DNA of 54,450 bases, taken from assembly GCF_016107395.1 (NCBI RefSeq), contig NZ_JAAIKO010000050.1, positions 1 through 54,450 of the forward strand. The letters are read 5' to 3'. The translations under genes and the position numbers were made by a program. The notes under the pieces were generated by a model that was given only the letters and a program-made list of their open reading frames with translations, did no database searches and was not told the origin of the DNA. The DNA comes from Streptomyces fildesensis. GTDB taxonomy: Bacteria; Actinomycetota; Actinomycetes; Streptomycetales; Streptomycetaceae. This document shows, piece after piece, positions 25,587-33,651 of this stretch. How positions within the stretch are numbered: position 1 is the first letter of the stretch; each line of letters begins with the position of its first letter.

Positions 25587-27878
25587 TCACGCGGCGGCCG
25601 CCGTGGTGTCGGTCTCGGCGATCTGCGGGGCGAGCTGGCTGCGGACGGCGGGCAGCTCGACGACACGGCCAGCCTGGGCGAGCTCGTCGGCGGCCGCGAA
25701 GTACTCCAGGGCGCCGATGCGCTGGGCCTCGATCTCCCATGCCCGGCGGTGGTCCGCCCGGCCTTTGCCGGGCTGGCTGCCGGTGCTCTTCGCCCCGGGG
25801 AAGCGGGGGTACTTGCGGTCGTACGGATCCATCCCCGGCAGCACCATCTGATCCGCCGGCGCCCTCATGCCCTGCTCGCGCTTCACCTCGATGAACTCCC
25901 TGCACCACTCGACGTCACGTGACCACCACCGCGCCCGCTCCTGGTCGACCACGGCCGTCATCACCTGCTCCGCGGTGCGTGTCGCGGTCCCCAACTCCGC
26001 GGCCGCCTCGTACAGGCTCCTCGACGTGCGTACGGCTCTCTGCCGTCCTGTCCGGGGGTCGGTCCTGATCTGGATCACCTGCACTGTCTGGAGAGCGTCC
26101 AGGTGCCTCCTGATGGTGTCCTCCCCGTACCCGGTAGCCACGGTGAGTTGAGAGAGCTGGACACCCGTCTCCAGGGCCTCCAGGGTGCGGGCAGCGTGGT
26201 GACCCAAGGAGTGCCACAGGCCGGACTGTTGAAAAACGATCTTCGCGGGGAGCTGCGAGAGAAGAACATTGAGGGCGGGGGGGGGCGGGGTGTTACCACT
26301 TCTGTCGGACCCCGTGTGAACTGGGGTTTTGTGCGGCGTAGCGGGGACGGCAGGGAGGGTGTGGAGCGCGCATCGGTGGTGCTCGCTGGTGGGGCACTGG
26401 TGCTCGGCGGCGACGGCGATGCGGCGGGCGATGCCCCCGGCCAGGCTGGCGGGAGCGGTCTCCGCCAACCACCCGTCAGGCAACAGCCGCTCGCGCAGTG
26501 CCTGGGCGACGGTATCGGCATGGCACCCCGCCAGCACCGCCACGACGCGGCAGGATGCGGACACGTCCGCGCTGCCGGACCGCGCCATGAGGTAAGCCAC
26601 GGCACGCAGAATCGCGCGGTCCATGGGGCCGGACTGCCGGGCCCAGTACGCAGCGCCTACCGCCTCCATCCGGGCCAACAGGTCCGCGGCGGCCGCCGCG
26701 CCCTCGGTCAGTGCCTCGGTGGCGTCGGGGGTGTCGGTGGCGCGGCGGGGGCGGCGGGCCGCGTCCCAGACGGCGAGCTGCCAGCACCGCTTCATCCGGC
26801 TCCTGGCCTGCGCCGGGGACAGAGCCACGCGCCGGGCGCCGTTGCTGCTCGTCCGCAGCCATTCCAGGGCCGGGGAAGCCCTCTTGTCGGCAACGAGCTG
26901 GGCGGCCTGGTCATAGGACCACCCGGCCGCCGCGAGCATCACCAGGACCGTATGGACGATCCGCTGATGGTCGCCGGCCCCGGTGCCGGGCGTGCGGTGC
27001 AGTGCGGCCAGGGCCTTGGTCCCCACCGGCCGCCACGGCACCGCGATGCGGTCGTGCCCGCTGGCATCCTGGGCGATCGGCCGCAGCACCGGACCGCGTG
27101 CCGCGATCGACGGCGGCACCACCCGGCCCCGCTGGTACTCCCGGCCCGCTACCCGCTGCGCGGGTACCGTCTCGGTGCGGAAGGCGGTGGTGGTGGCCGC
27201 GCGCCGCTCGTCGAGCAATGCCGGCGCCCCGGCCATCGCCTCCAACGTCGCGGCGAAATCCTCGAACCGCTCCACCGCCGACCCAGACCGCAGGATGACG
27301 ACGGCTTCACCGATCGTGTGGGCCGTCAGCCGGGCGAATCCGCCCTTGCGGTGCAGGGATCCGGGCGGGCGTACGGCGCCGGCCGCCGGGTTCGTCATCG
27401 GGGAGGTGTCGAGCGTCGGGAACAGCGCCTGCGCGGCCTCCATGATCCTGAGCGCGAGGGACGGGCTCATGCCCTTCGGCACCGACGTCCACAGGTGCAC
27501 TCCCCCGCCCGGTCCGGACGCCACAGGAACCGCCCGGATGCCGTGAGCCGCCAGCAACTTGCCCAGCGCGAGCGCGTCGGCCCACACGCGGACCGCGCCG
27601 CCCCGGCTGGCGTCCAGGTCGAACACCACGAACAGGAAGCGGTACACGTCGTTCTGTGCCCACTGACGGCGTGCCAGGTACATGGCAACCGGCCGCGCCG
27701 TGGTCGCCTCGCTGTTGGGCAACGAATCGGGGTAATAGTTCCCCCATCCGGCTCCCTCCGGTCCGGCGGCCCGGTGCATCCTGCCTGGAGAAAGGCTCAG
27801 GAACTCGGTCAAAATGCTCTGTTCTTCGCTGGCGGTGACGTCGACAAGTCCGCTGATCGACACTCCGATTGGCGGCAT
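25587..27878 (-). CDS. Replication initiator with primase (AEP) domain
   Basis: The 763-residue protein carries archaeo-eukaryotic primase motifs in its N-terminal third. FVVFDLDAS (about 84-91) supplies two metal-binding Asp, SGPGGGVHLWT (121-131) is the second motif, and RPPGSLHRKGG follows near 170. The middle and C-terminal regions include helical stretches and a winged helix (LTVATGYGEDTIRRHLDAL, about 590). It would both recognise the origin and prime replication. It is the only candidate initiator on the plasmid. The upstream RHH gene and antisense RNA fit copy-number control. Confidence 0.82.
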   Translation of the reverse strand: MPPIGVSISGLVDVTASEEQSILTEFLSLSPGRMHRAAGPEGAGWGNYYPDSLPNSEATTARPVAMYLARRQWAQNDVYRFLFVVFDLDASRGGAVRVWADALALGKLLAAHGIRAVPVASGPGGGVHLWTSVPKGMSPSLALRIMEAAQALFPTLDTSPMTNPAAGAVRPPGSLHRKGGFARLTAHTIGEAVVILRSGSAVERFEDFAATLEAMAGAPALLDERRAATTTAFRTETVPAQRVAGREYQRGRVVPPSIAARGPVLRPIAQDASGHDRIAVPWRPVGTKALAALHRTPGTGAGDHQRIVHTVLVMLAAAGWSYDQAAQLVADKRASPALEWLRTSSNGARRVALSPAQARSRMKRCWQLAVWDAARRPRRATDTPDATEALTEGAAAAADLLARMEAVGAAYWARQSGPMDRAILRAVAYLMARSGSADVSASCRVVAVLAGCHADTVAQALRERLLPDGWLAETAPASLAGGIARRIAVAAEHQCPTSEHHRCALHTLPAVPATPHKTPVHTGSDRSGNTPPPPALNVLLSQLPAKIVFQQSGLWHSLGHHAARTLEALETGVQLSQLTVATGYGEDTIRRHLDALQTVQVIQIRTDPRTGRQRAVRTSRSLYEAAAELGTATRTAEQVMTAVVDQERARWWSRDVEWCREFIEVKREQGMRAPADQMVLPGMDPYDRKYPRFPGAKSTGSQPGKGRADHRRAWEIEAQRIGALEYFAAADELAQAGRVVELPAVRSQLAPQIAETDTTAAAA

Positions 27879-27919
27879 AGCTGTTCCGTCACCATCGCTT
27901 GTTGCTACGATGGCGCTGT

Positions 27920-28082
27920 CCTCTTCGGTCTGGTGGACGCACAGAAGCTCGGTCCGGCGGTTGATCCGTCAGATGGGGCCCTGCTTGGGAATGAGACTCC
28001 TCGGGTGGCAGCCCGTATGAGGAGACTCAAAGATCATTCAGTTGTCCCTGTCCGGCGCCCCCTTCACGGGGGCCTTTTTTTT
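27920..28082 (+). ncRNA. Candidate antisense RNA against the rep leader
   Basis: On the strand opposite to rep, TACGAT (about 27912-27917) could be a -10. About 160 bases later comes a textbook intrinsic terminator: stem GCCCCC/GGGGGC (28057-28073) and a run of eight T. Such a T-run occurs nowhere else at a terminator here. Between them lies a nested hairpin (CTCCTC/GAGGAG around 27997-28024). The RNA would be complementary to the RHH-rep intergenic leader, as the copy-control RNA is in the pMV158 family. The promoter assignment is weak. Confidence 0.45.
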
Positions 28083-28344
28083 AGCTAGCTATGCGCGCCT
28101 CCCGGGAGGCGGCCGGTACCTGTTGCCCGTGCAACTCTTTGAGTGCGCGGCGGAGTACTTCGGACCCGGACACACCCATGACACGGATCAGGTCCTCGTA
28201 CCAAATGCGCGCCGGCTCTCCGGGTTCCATCAACACGGATGCGCGAATCGGCTTATCGGCGGCGAACGCGCCGGTTTTGCCTCGCTGCTGCACTCCTCTG
28301 GGTCCTGCCATGATCGCGATCTTAGACCCAAGAGCCGCGTTCAT
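28081..28344 (-). CDS. Ribbon-helix-helix protein, probable copy-control repressor
   Basis: The 87-residue basic protein contains KPIRASVLMEPGEPARIW and MGVSGSEVLRRALKEL, the strand-helix-helix pattern of CopG/RHH repressors. A second in-frame ATG at 28311 would give 76 residues; neither start has a clear ribosome site. It is encoded directly upstream of rep on the same strand, with a perfect palindrome 21 bp before the start. This is the layout of copG-rep operons. Confidence 0.7.
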   Translation of the reverse strand: MNAALGSKIAIMAGPRGVQQRGKTGAFAADKPIRASVLMEPGEPARIWYEDLIRVMGVSGSEVLRRALKELHGQQVPAASREARIAS

Positions 28345-28364
28345 GTTGCACGACTGGGCGTGTT

Positions 28365-28379
28365 GGAAGAACTTCTTCC
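28365..28379. promoter_or_regulatory. Operator palindrome upstream of the RHH gene
   Basis: GGAAGAA and TTCTTCC flank a single C: a perfect 15-bp palindrome suited to an RHH dimer pair, immediately upstream of the RHH gene. Confidence 0.55.
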
Positions 28380-28446
28380 GGTGACGGGAGTGTTTGGCGG
28401 GCCCTATGGGCGAATTCGCCCGGATCGTAATGGGTCTGATGGCCGG

Positions 28447-29001
28447 TCAGACAGCGCCGCTCGGCGTGTCGCGCGCCTGGGCGGTGAATCCGCGGCGGCG
28501 TGCGGTGGTCTCGACGTACGGCACGTGGGTGGGGCACGTCTCCACTGCGGCGACCTGCTCGCCGGCGGGGTCGCGCAGGATCATGCGGTGGGCGGCGGCG
28601 GGGACTTGGCCGTACCGGTCGCGCATTCCGCGGCCCACGCATACTTCGCATTCGGTGTACGTGCCTGCGGCCAGCGGTGGGGCTGGGACCTCGACGGTGA
28701 TTTCGCGGATCACCTCACGCACTACCTCGACGATCTCGACCCTGGTCATGGTGGCGCGCTGGGCGGCCAGGATCTCGGCGGCCGGCACGGCGACGGGCGG
28801 AAGCGTCCACTTCTGATCCACGCGGGCGCTGGCGGCCGCCAACCGCTCTTGCGGCGGTAGGGCGAGGCGGCGTTGCTTCTCGGCCTTGGCGGCGGCGTGA
28901 CGCTCAGCCTCTGCCCGCCGCGCCGCCTTCAACCGGCGGTTCTCTTCCTCCTGCTGACGCTTGGCGCTCAGGCGCTGTGAGACGTCTCCGGGGGTTGCCA
29001 T
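28447..29001 (-). CDS. Helical protein with zinc-type cysteine motif
   Basis: The 184-residue protein has a Lys/Arg/Glu-rich helical N-terminal half (KRQQEEENRRLKAARRAEAE). The C-terminal half contains TYTECEVCVGRGMRDRYGQ and a later VETCPTHVPYV, which together could bind one zinc. ATG 29001 is chosen; an in-frame ATG lies 18 bases upstream without better support. It is the last gene of the leftward unknown-gene block. No family recognised. Confidence 0.7.
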   Translation of the reverse strand: MATPGDVSQRLSAKRQQEEENRRLKAARRAEAERHAAAKAEKQRRLALPPQERLAAASARVDQKWTLPPVAVPAAEILAAQRATMTRVEIVEVVREVIREITVEVPAPPLAAGTYTECEVCVGRGMRDRYGQVPAAAHRMILRDPAGEQVAAVETCPTHVPYVETTARRRGFTAQARDTPSGAV

Positions 29002-29031
29002 CTGTCCATCATCGACCATCGGTTGAACGCG

Positions 29032-29061
29032 GGTGGGCCACACCGAGCGGTGTGGCCCACC
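29032..29061. terminator. Hairpin terminator after the SprT-like gene
   Basis: A perfect 13-bp stem (GGTGGGCCACACC and complement) with a GAGC loop, placed 17 bases after the SprT-like gene end. Confidence 0.7.
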
Positions 29062-29077
29062 TGGTCGCCCTGGCAGG

Positions 29078-29929
29078 CTAGCTGTCGGTCTGCGGGTCGG
29101 TCTCCTGCGGGGCAACCGGTACGAAATCAGCTCCGCACTGGCCGCAGAAAACGGGCTCGGGCTCCTCGCCGACGGGGGCGAACGCGGCCCCGCACAGACC
29201 ACAGATCACGGGGCCCGCTTCGTACATGGCCGGAGTGACCTGCATGGATCGCGGCTTCTTGCACTGGCACACGACTTTGAAGCGCTTTCCGTTGCGCTTG
29301 TCCTTCTCCTCTTCCTGCTCTGCGCCGCCCTCGTCCTGGGCGCTGTCGCCGGCCTCGTCCTGTTCGGTGGGCCGCGGGGCGTATCCCCGGTAGGGCAGTG
29401 CGGCAGCGTCCAGGGCCTCGATCACCTCGGCGTACGCGGCCGCCGTGGTGTCGGGCAGGGTGCAGAACGCCCAGCCGTGCGTGGGGACGGACTCGCGCGG
29501 GCCCTGCATGCCCATCTCCTCCGCGAGTTCAACGAACTTCTTGTTGTGGTACCTCAGCGCGTCGCCGCTGCAGTCCTTGATGCCCCGGGTGGTGGCGACG
29601 CCGTGGGCGGCCTCGTGGATCATGACCGCCAGGACTTCCCGGGCACCCTGGGCGATGAGTTCGCCCGCAATGAACATCTCGTGCGCGCGGGTGCTGCCCT
29701 CACGGGTGGCCCACTGCCTCTCAACGAAGTGGCCCAATCGGGCGCCCCCGTGTTGGTTCTGGTTGCCGGTGATGAGCACGGCGCGCGGTACGTCCGGGTG
29801 GCGGTCGCGGATCGCTGCCCACGCGGTTTCCAACGCTGCGATGATCCGGCCGCCGTGGTCGAGCTCGCGGGCCGGGGCTGCGGCCTGCTCGGGGATGGTG
29901 GCGGTGGGGGTGTCCGTGGCGTCGGTCAT
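29078..29929 (-). CDS. SprT-like zinc metalloprotease with C-terminal zinc ribbons
   Basis: The 283-residue protein shows the SprT/SPRTN pattern: GARLGHFVERQW, then VLAVMIHEAAHGVATTRG (HExxH zinc protease motif, about residue 115), then ALRYHNKKFVELAEEMGM. An acidic linker and two CxxC-type ribbons (VICGLCGAAF and VFCGQCGADF) close the protein. SprT-like enzymes cleave DNA-protein crosslinks, and metalloprotease modules also occur in ArdC-type anti-restriction proteins of plasmid leading regions. ATG 29929 has GGAAACGG upstream; a weaker start lies 27 bases further up. Confidence 0.8.
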   Translation of the reverse strand: MTDATDTPTATIPEQAAAPARELDHGGRIIAALETAWAAIRDRHPDVPRAVLITGNQNQHGGARLGHFVERQWATREGSTRAHEMFIAGELIAQGAREVLAVMIHEAAHGVATTRGIKDCSGDALRYHNKKFVELAEEMGMQGPRESVPTHGWAFCTLPDTTAAAYAEVIEALDAAALPYRGYAPRPTEQDEAGDSAQDEGGAEQEEEKDKRNGKRFKVVCQCKKPRSMQVTPAMYEAGPVICGLCGAAFAPVGEEPEPVFCGQCGADFVPVAPQETDPQTDS

Positions 29930-30014
29930 CTGCCGTTTCCTCATTCTCATGTGCATGCGAAGTCTGGACCAGAAAGGGGCCGGGGGCGGCGGTGTCGCTG
30001 CCCCCGGCGGCTGG

Positions 30015-30494
30015 CTACTTCCGGTCCGTCGTGCGCTGTGCGGGGAAGCGGAGGGGTTCGACCGAGCGGCGCGGGCCGGGGATGCTCGGGATCACCGGCG
30101 CGTTGTCGTCATGACTGTCGGTGTCGGCGCGCAGATCCCGCGCGGTGAGGAACTGCGCGAGGGCGTGGAGGCAGTGAGCCGTGTCGATGTCGAACGCGCG
30201 GCCCGGGGCACCGTCGTAGAGGATTTCCGCCCGCTCGCCGGAGAACACACCGTCGGGGGAGGTGTAGAGAACGGCCGTCCATGCGGTGTGCTCGCTGGGC
30301 AGGTGGTGGATCCGGGCGTCGTCGGCAATGCCGATGCTCGCGCCGTCCGCCAGGTCGACGAATACCGCCCAGCAGCCCCCCGCCACGTCCCGGGCGGTAG
30401 AGGTCAGCCCCTGCCGGGACAATGCGGCCTGGAGGCGCCCTCCGGCGGTCTCCTGGTAGGGCGTCATGCGGCTGTCGTTGCTGCTCGTGCTCAT
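30015..30494 (-). CDS. Unknown protein, first cassette gene
   Basis: The 159-residue product begins MSTSSNDSRMTPYQ and has a beta-rich core (GCWAVFVDLADGASIGIADD, AWTAVLYTSPDGVF) followed by helix and a basic C-terminus. No family recognised. It is preceded by the shared promoter and GGCACC hairpin leader, with GGAG before the ATG. Confidence 0.7.
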   Translation of the reverse strand: MSTSSNDSRMTPYQETAGGRLQAALSRQGLTSTARDVAGGCWAVFVDLADGASIGIADDARIHHLPSEHTAWTAVLYTSPDGVFSGERAEILYDGAPGRAFDIDTAHCLHALAQFLTARDLRADTDSHDDNAPVIPSIPGPRRSVEPLRFPAQRTTDRK

Positions 30495-30615
30495 GGGGAA
30501 CTCCGTGGTGTGTAGGGAGTGGCCCGGCCGGTCGGCCGGGCGATGCGTCGGGAAGCGGTGCCAACCCCTCCCGAACAAGCTCTATTAAACCATGTTTAAC
30601 TCTGGCTGTCCAGCC
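30495..30615 (-). promoter_or_regulatory. Cassette leader L1 (promoter plus GGCACC hairpin)
   Basis: Reading leftward: -35 TGGACA (30607-30612), 17-bp spacer, -10 TTTAAT (30584-30589). Next is a hairpin CGGGAGG/CTTCCCG (30549-30573) with GGCACC at its apex, then a second GC hairpin, then CCTACACACC and the ribosome site. The overlapping TTAAAC-ATG-GTTTAA is an extra palindrome at the -10. Confidence 0.75.
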
Positions 30616-30704
30616 TTCTTGCTACGCCGATCGAGTGAAGGTACTGGTCAGGTGCCTCGGGGGCCGACTGCCGCAACTGGGGCCGGCCAGCTGCGGCGTG
30701 GTGG

Positions 30705-31223
30705 CTACCGCCCCGTCTCTGTCTCGCTTTGATCCTGGTTTCCGCGGGTGCGGGCGCGGGTCAGGATGCGGCGGGCGGTGTAGTCCGGGACCGCGTACGC
30801 CTGCTCGATGTCCTGGCGGGTGACCTGGGGGCGGCGGCCGGCGTCCGCGTCGGCGATCCACTGGGCCACTTCGGCGGCGCGGGGGTCGCGGTCGGGGCGC
30901 GGTGCAAGGCCCGGGGCGCCGCCGCGGCCGCCGCGGCTGCGGCGGCGCTCGGGGTCTGGCCGGGTGGTGGTGGCGTACGCCTGGGCGCGATCGAGCCGCC
31001 ACATCGGGCGCCGGCGGGTCGGCAGCTCGTCCCAGCTGTCCGGCTCGGGGAATCCGTCCGGGGGCTTGGTCAGCCAATGAGAAAGGGTGGTGGTGTCCTT
31101 GTGACCGAGGAGCCGCGCGAATTCGGCCGGGGGAATCAGGCGCGTGGGGTCGTTGTCCTGGGGCGTTCCGGGCACGTCGGGTCTCCATGGGTGCGGCATG
31201 GTGCCGCTGGTCGTGGCGCTCAC
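30705..31223 (-). CDS. HTH-like protein of unknown function
   Basis: The 172-residue protein contains IPPAEFARLLGHKDTTTLSHWL (about residue 30), which reads as an excisionase-like helix-turn-helix. It ends with a second helical pattern, TRQDIEQAYAVPDYTARRIL. GTG 31223 overlaps the preceding stop as GTGA, which decides against the later ATG at 31199. The middle is basic and Arg-rich. It is likely a DNA-binding regulator encoded within the cassette cluster. Confidence 0.68.
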   Translation of the reverse strand: MSATTSGTMPHPWRPDVPGTPQDNDPTRLIPPAEFARLLGHKDTTTLSHWLTKPPDGFPEPDSWDELPTRRRPMWRLDRAQAYATTTRPDPERRRSRGGRGGAPGLAPRPDRDPRAAEVAQWIADADAGRRPQVTRQDIEQAYAVPDYTARRILTRARTRGNQDQSETETGR

Positions 31224-31495
31224 CGGACCGGAGTCCACGTGACGGGACCGGCGTCGGTGCACCGTGTGACGGTGGCGATGTCGGCGATCGTCACGGTAGC
31301 GGCCCAGTCCCAGTAAGCGGGGTGGTCGTCGGTGTGGTTGAGCTCGTAGGTGTCGGCCACGGCCTCGGGCGGGAGATCGGCGACGACGAACGAGGCGCCG
31401 GCCTCGACGCCGGCGCTGTTGCCGGGGCACAGGGTGACGGTGTCGAACGGCAGCGGGCTGCCGGATTCGAGGGCGGGGGGGAATGCGTTTACCAT
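31220..31495 (-). CDS. Small acidic protein, cassette gene
   Basis: The 91-residue acidic protein begins MVNAFPPALESGS and contains ASFVVADLPPEAVADTYELN. It reads as a single small beta-rich domain. AGGAG lies upstream of the ATG. It is coupled to the HTH-like gene by a GTGA overlap. Charge and size recall DNA-mimic anti-restriction proteins, but this is only a resemblance. Confidence 0.65.
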   Translation of the reverse strand: MVNAFPPALESGSPLPFDTVTLCPGNSAGVEAGASFVVADLPPEAVADTYELNHTDDHPAYWDWAATVTIADIATVTRCTDAGPVTWTPVR

Positions 31496-31690
31496 GTGGG
31501 TGCTCCTGTGTAGGGAGACCTCGGCGGCGGTGCCAACCAATACCCGCCGAGGTGACGACGGCCGGCGGATTCGTCCGTCGGCCGTCGTCGTTGCGTCGGT
31601 TGTCAGAGTGCGCGCTCCCGGCCTGTGGGCCGGGGTTGCTGTCCGGGAGACGACACCCCGGACAGATTCTATTAAAGCATGTTTCCCGGG
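31496..31690 (-). promoter_or_regulatory. Cassette leader L2
   Basis: The -10 TTTAAT is at 31671-31676, with CATGCTTTAATAGA matching the other copies except for one base. The GGCACC hairpin is at 31518-31553 with a 10-bp stem, ACCTCGGCGG and complement, quite different in sequence from the stems of L1, L3, L6, L7 and L9. Further GC hairpins lie between. CCCTACAC precedes AGGAG and the ATG. Confidence 0.7.
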
Positions 31691-31778
31691 TCTGTATCAG
31701 TCGTCTCGCGTGAGTGGCCGGCGTGCGGCCGGCTCCCGGGGCAGTGCAGTGTGCTTGCCGCCGCGCTGGTCGATCGGG

Positions 31779-32009
31779 TCACGCGATGCGGGGCACGCTG
31801 TACGGCCGCTTGTCTGTAAGAGGGTTTTTGGGCCGCACTACAGCAAGGTGATTTGGCTGCACTCCCGAACGCGCGGACGACAGCAAGGAGAAGGCCACAC
31901 CGGCCCCTTCTTGCTGGCCAGGCTTGTGCGCCAGCTCCCCAAAACCCTTCCCACAGACAGGGGTGGCGTTGTTCTGATAGACGTCGGCGCGGAGCTGGTA
32001 TTCGGACAT
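31779..32009 (-). CDS. Possible small protein of unknown function
   Basis: This 76-residue frame (MSEYQLRADVYQNNATPVCG) has a varied composition with Gln, Asn, Lys and Tyr unlike the shadow frames. GAGGT lies at a suitable distance upstream of the ATG. It lacks the cassette leader. No family recognised, and it could be spurious. Confidence 0.45.
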   Translation of the reverse strand: MSEYQLRADVYQNNATPVCGKGFGELAHKPGQQEGAGVAFSLLSSARSGVQPNHLAVVRPKNPLTDKRPYSVPRIA

Positions 32010-32226
32010 TCGGGACCTCTGTCGGTTGGTTGTGCGGTGGAAACTCTGCGGGGTGGCCGGGTGCCGGCGCGCGCTCCCACGCCCGGCGCCCGTCGCTGCT
32101 CGGACTGGCCGCCTGCGGCCTGGCCGGGCAGGGGCGGTGAACGCGCCGGGCAGCCGGGGCCGCCGCCCCGAAGGGGTGTCCTTTCAGGGCGCGGCCGGCG
32201 CGGGGCTGCCGGTCGCGAGGTGCGGG

Positions 32227-32257
32227 GCTGGCCGCCGGGTGGCTCCCGGCGGCCAGC
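32227..32257. terminator. Hairpin terminator
   Basis: A perfect 13-bp stem, GCTGGCCGCCGGG and complement, with a TGGCT loop, just after the gene ending at 32265. Confidence 0.65.
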
Positions 32258-32264
32258 GGACCGG

Positions 32265-32660
32265 CTACCGGTCGCGGTGCTCGCGCTGCTCGTGGGCCCG
32301 CTCGACCCGCTCGATCAGGGGCGCGAGGCAGTCCAGGTGCCAGGGAGCCGAAATCAGGGCCAGCCCGCGCTCGATGGACTCGAACGCGCCGCGCGGCATG
32401 GTCTCCAACGTGGTGGACAACGGGGTGATCTCGGCCGGGAAGATCGCGTGCATGCTCTCGCCCGACTGCGGCTGTCCCTGGCCCCAGAACCACACCAAAA
32501 CCATGGTGGCGCTCTCTGCGGCGCCCCATGCGTCCACGACCACACCGGAGCCGGTGGGGATGCGGGGGTACTGCGCGAGCGGCTGGACGCTGACCAGCGT
32601 TCCGGCGGGCAGATCGCGGACCGCCGGTACGGGGCGGGCGATGCGCTGGGCGGCAATCAT
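32265..32660 (-). CDS. Unknown cassette protein (small beta-barrel-like N-terminus)
   Basis: The 131-residue product has a beta-rich first half (GTLVSVQPLAQYP, SGVVVDAWGAAESATMVLVW) that reads like a small barrel, and a helical second half. AAGGAG precedes ATG 32660. The gene has its own promoter and leader L3. No family recognised. Confidence 0.7.
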   Translation of the reverse strand: MIAAQRIARPVPAVRDLPAGTLVSVQPLAQYPRIPTGSGVVVDAWGAAESATMVLVWFWGQGQPQSGESMHAIFPAEITPLSTTLETMPRGAFESIERGLALISAPWHLDCLAPLIERVERAHEQREHRDR

Positions 32661-32800
32661 GGGTGGCTCCTTGGTGTGTAGGAAGCGGCCCGGCCGGTCG
32701 GCCGGGCGGTGATCCGGGAGGCGGTGCCAACCCCTCCCGAACAAGCTCTATTAAACCATGTAACAGGTGTTGCTGTCCACTCGGAACGGGCGCCGAATGG
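32661..32800 (-). promoter_or_regulatory. Cassette leader L3
   Basis: -35 TGGACA (32774-32779), 18-bp spacer, -10 TTTAAT (32750-32755), hairpin CGGGAGG/CCTCCCG with GGCACC apex (32715-32739), second hairpin around GGCCGACCGGCC, then CCTACACACC and AAGGAG. A further ATTCGG box lies upstream of the -35. Confidence 0.78.
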
Positions 32801-32880
32801 GTGAACGGCGCTGATCACAGGGGCCGTTGGGTCCGACCGGGGCCGGTGGGGGGGGTCGGCCCCGGTCGGCTGAGCGGGCG

Positions 32881-33567
32881 TCAGTCCTTCGCGGGGGTCC
32901 AGCGGCAGCGAATCAGGTTCGTCTGTCGGGTGCCCTGGTACTGGCCGTGGCTGGCCACCGTGCCGGTGACCTGCACGCGGGCCCCCTTGTCCGGGACGTT
33001 CTTGGTCTTGGCCTCCCAGACGTAGATGTGGTGGTCTGCATCGCGGAACTTGACCAAGAGGCGCGGCTGCTCGCTGTAGCCGAAACGGCTGCTGCCCTGG
33101 TCGACCACCACCGCCACGGTGACGGTGAGCGTCAGGCGCTCGCCCTGGGCGCCCTGGTGGCGGGAGTGCTCGGCCGAAGCGGTGCGCTCGGCGGCCATCG
33201 CGGCGCGCTGCTGCGTGCGCCGGTAGGCGTCGACGGCGGAGCACAGAACGGGGATGTCCCGGGTGCTGGCGCGCTCCATGCGGGCGATGCGGGCGAGGGT
33301 GGTCCGGTAGGCGTTGCCGCGCTCGCCTTCGGCGCACCATGCCAGGACGGCGGGGGTTTCGGCGGCGGCTGCCTCGCACTGGGCGGCGAACCTCTGGCGG
33401 TCCCCGCGCTCGATCGGGTCCTGTGCGAAGAGCCAGCGCTCGACATCCATGGCAGTGGGTACGGCGGGTTCCCACTGGCGGGTAAGCGGCTGGTAGTAGC
33501 CGCGTGCGCGGGTGACGGCGGCGGCGGCGCGGATGATCTCGGTGGGGGTCAGTGCGGCGGTGGCCAC
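32881..33567 (-). CDS. Unknown cassette protein with OB-fold-like C-terminus
   Basis: The 228-residue protein has a helical N-terminal two thirds (VERWLFAQDP, then TLARIARMERAS). The last 85 residues are beta-rich: LTLTVTVAVVVDQG, PRLLVKFRDADHHIYVWEA and ARVQVTGTVASHGQY. These strands look like an OB-type nucleic-acid fold. The GTG start has AGGAG at good spacing, and leader L4 precedes it. A single-strand-binding role is a guess from fold impression only. Confidence 0.68.
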   Translation of the reverse strand: MATAALTPTEIIRAAAAVTRARGYYQPLTRQWEPAVPTAMDVERWLFAQDPIERGDRQRFAAQCEAAAAETPAVLAWCAEGERGNAYRTTLARIARMERASTRDIPVLCSAVDAYRRTQQRAAMAAERTASAEHSRHQGAQGERLTLTVTVAVVVDQGSSRFGYSEQPRLLVKFRDADHHIYVWEAKTKNVPDKGARVQVTGTVASHGQYQGTRQTNLIRCRWTPAKD

Positions 33568-33651
33568 GGGTGCGCTCCTGTGGTGTGTAGGGGGTTGGGC
33601 GGGGTCCGGCGGCGGACGGGGTGCCGTCCGTCCGCCGCCGGGGCGGTGGGG
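33568..33651 (-). promoter_or_regulatory. Cassette leader L4 (hairpin without own promoter)
   Basis: The whole 84-bp spacer between two genes is a 14-bp perfect stem, CCGGCGGCGGACGG and complement (33606-33641), whose loop reads ACGGCACC on the coding strand. CCCTACACACC and AGGAG follow. There is no TTTAAT box, so this copy lies inside a transcript. Confidence 0.7.

Noticed and set aside
28052..28082. T-rich terminator at 28057-28082 as the end of a rightward protein gene
   Set aside because: No credible rightward coding frame precedes it; an antisense RNA explains it better.
26103..28088. Long rightward open frame of 661 codons opposite rep
   Set aside because: It is a shadow of the Rep gene: Gly/Arg/His-rich low-complexity translation, no ribosome site, no motif.
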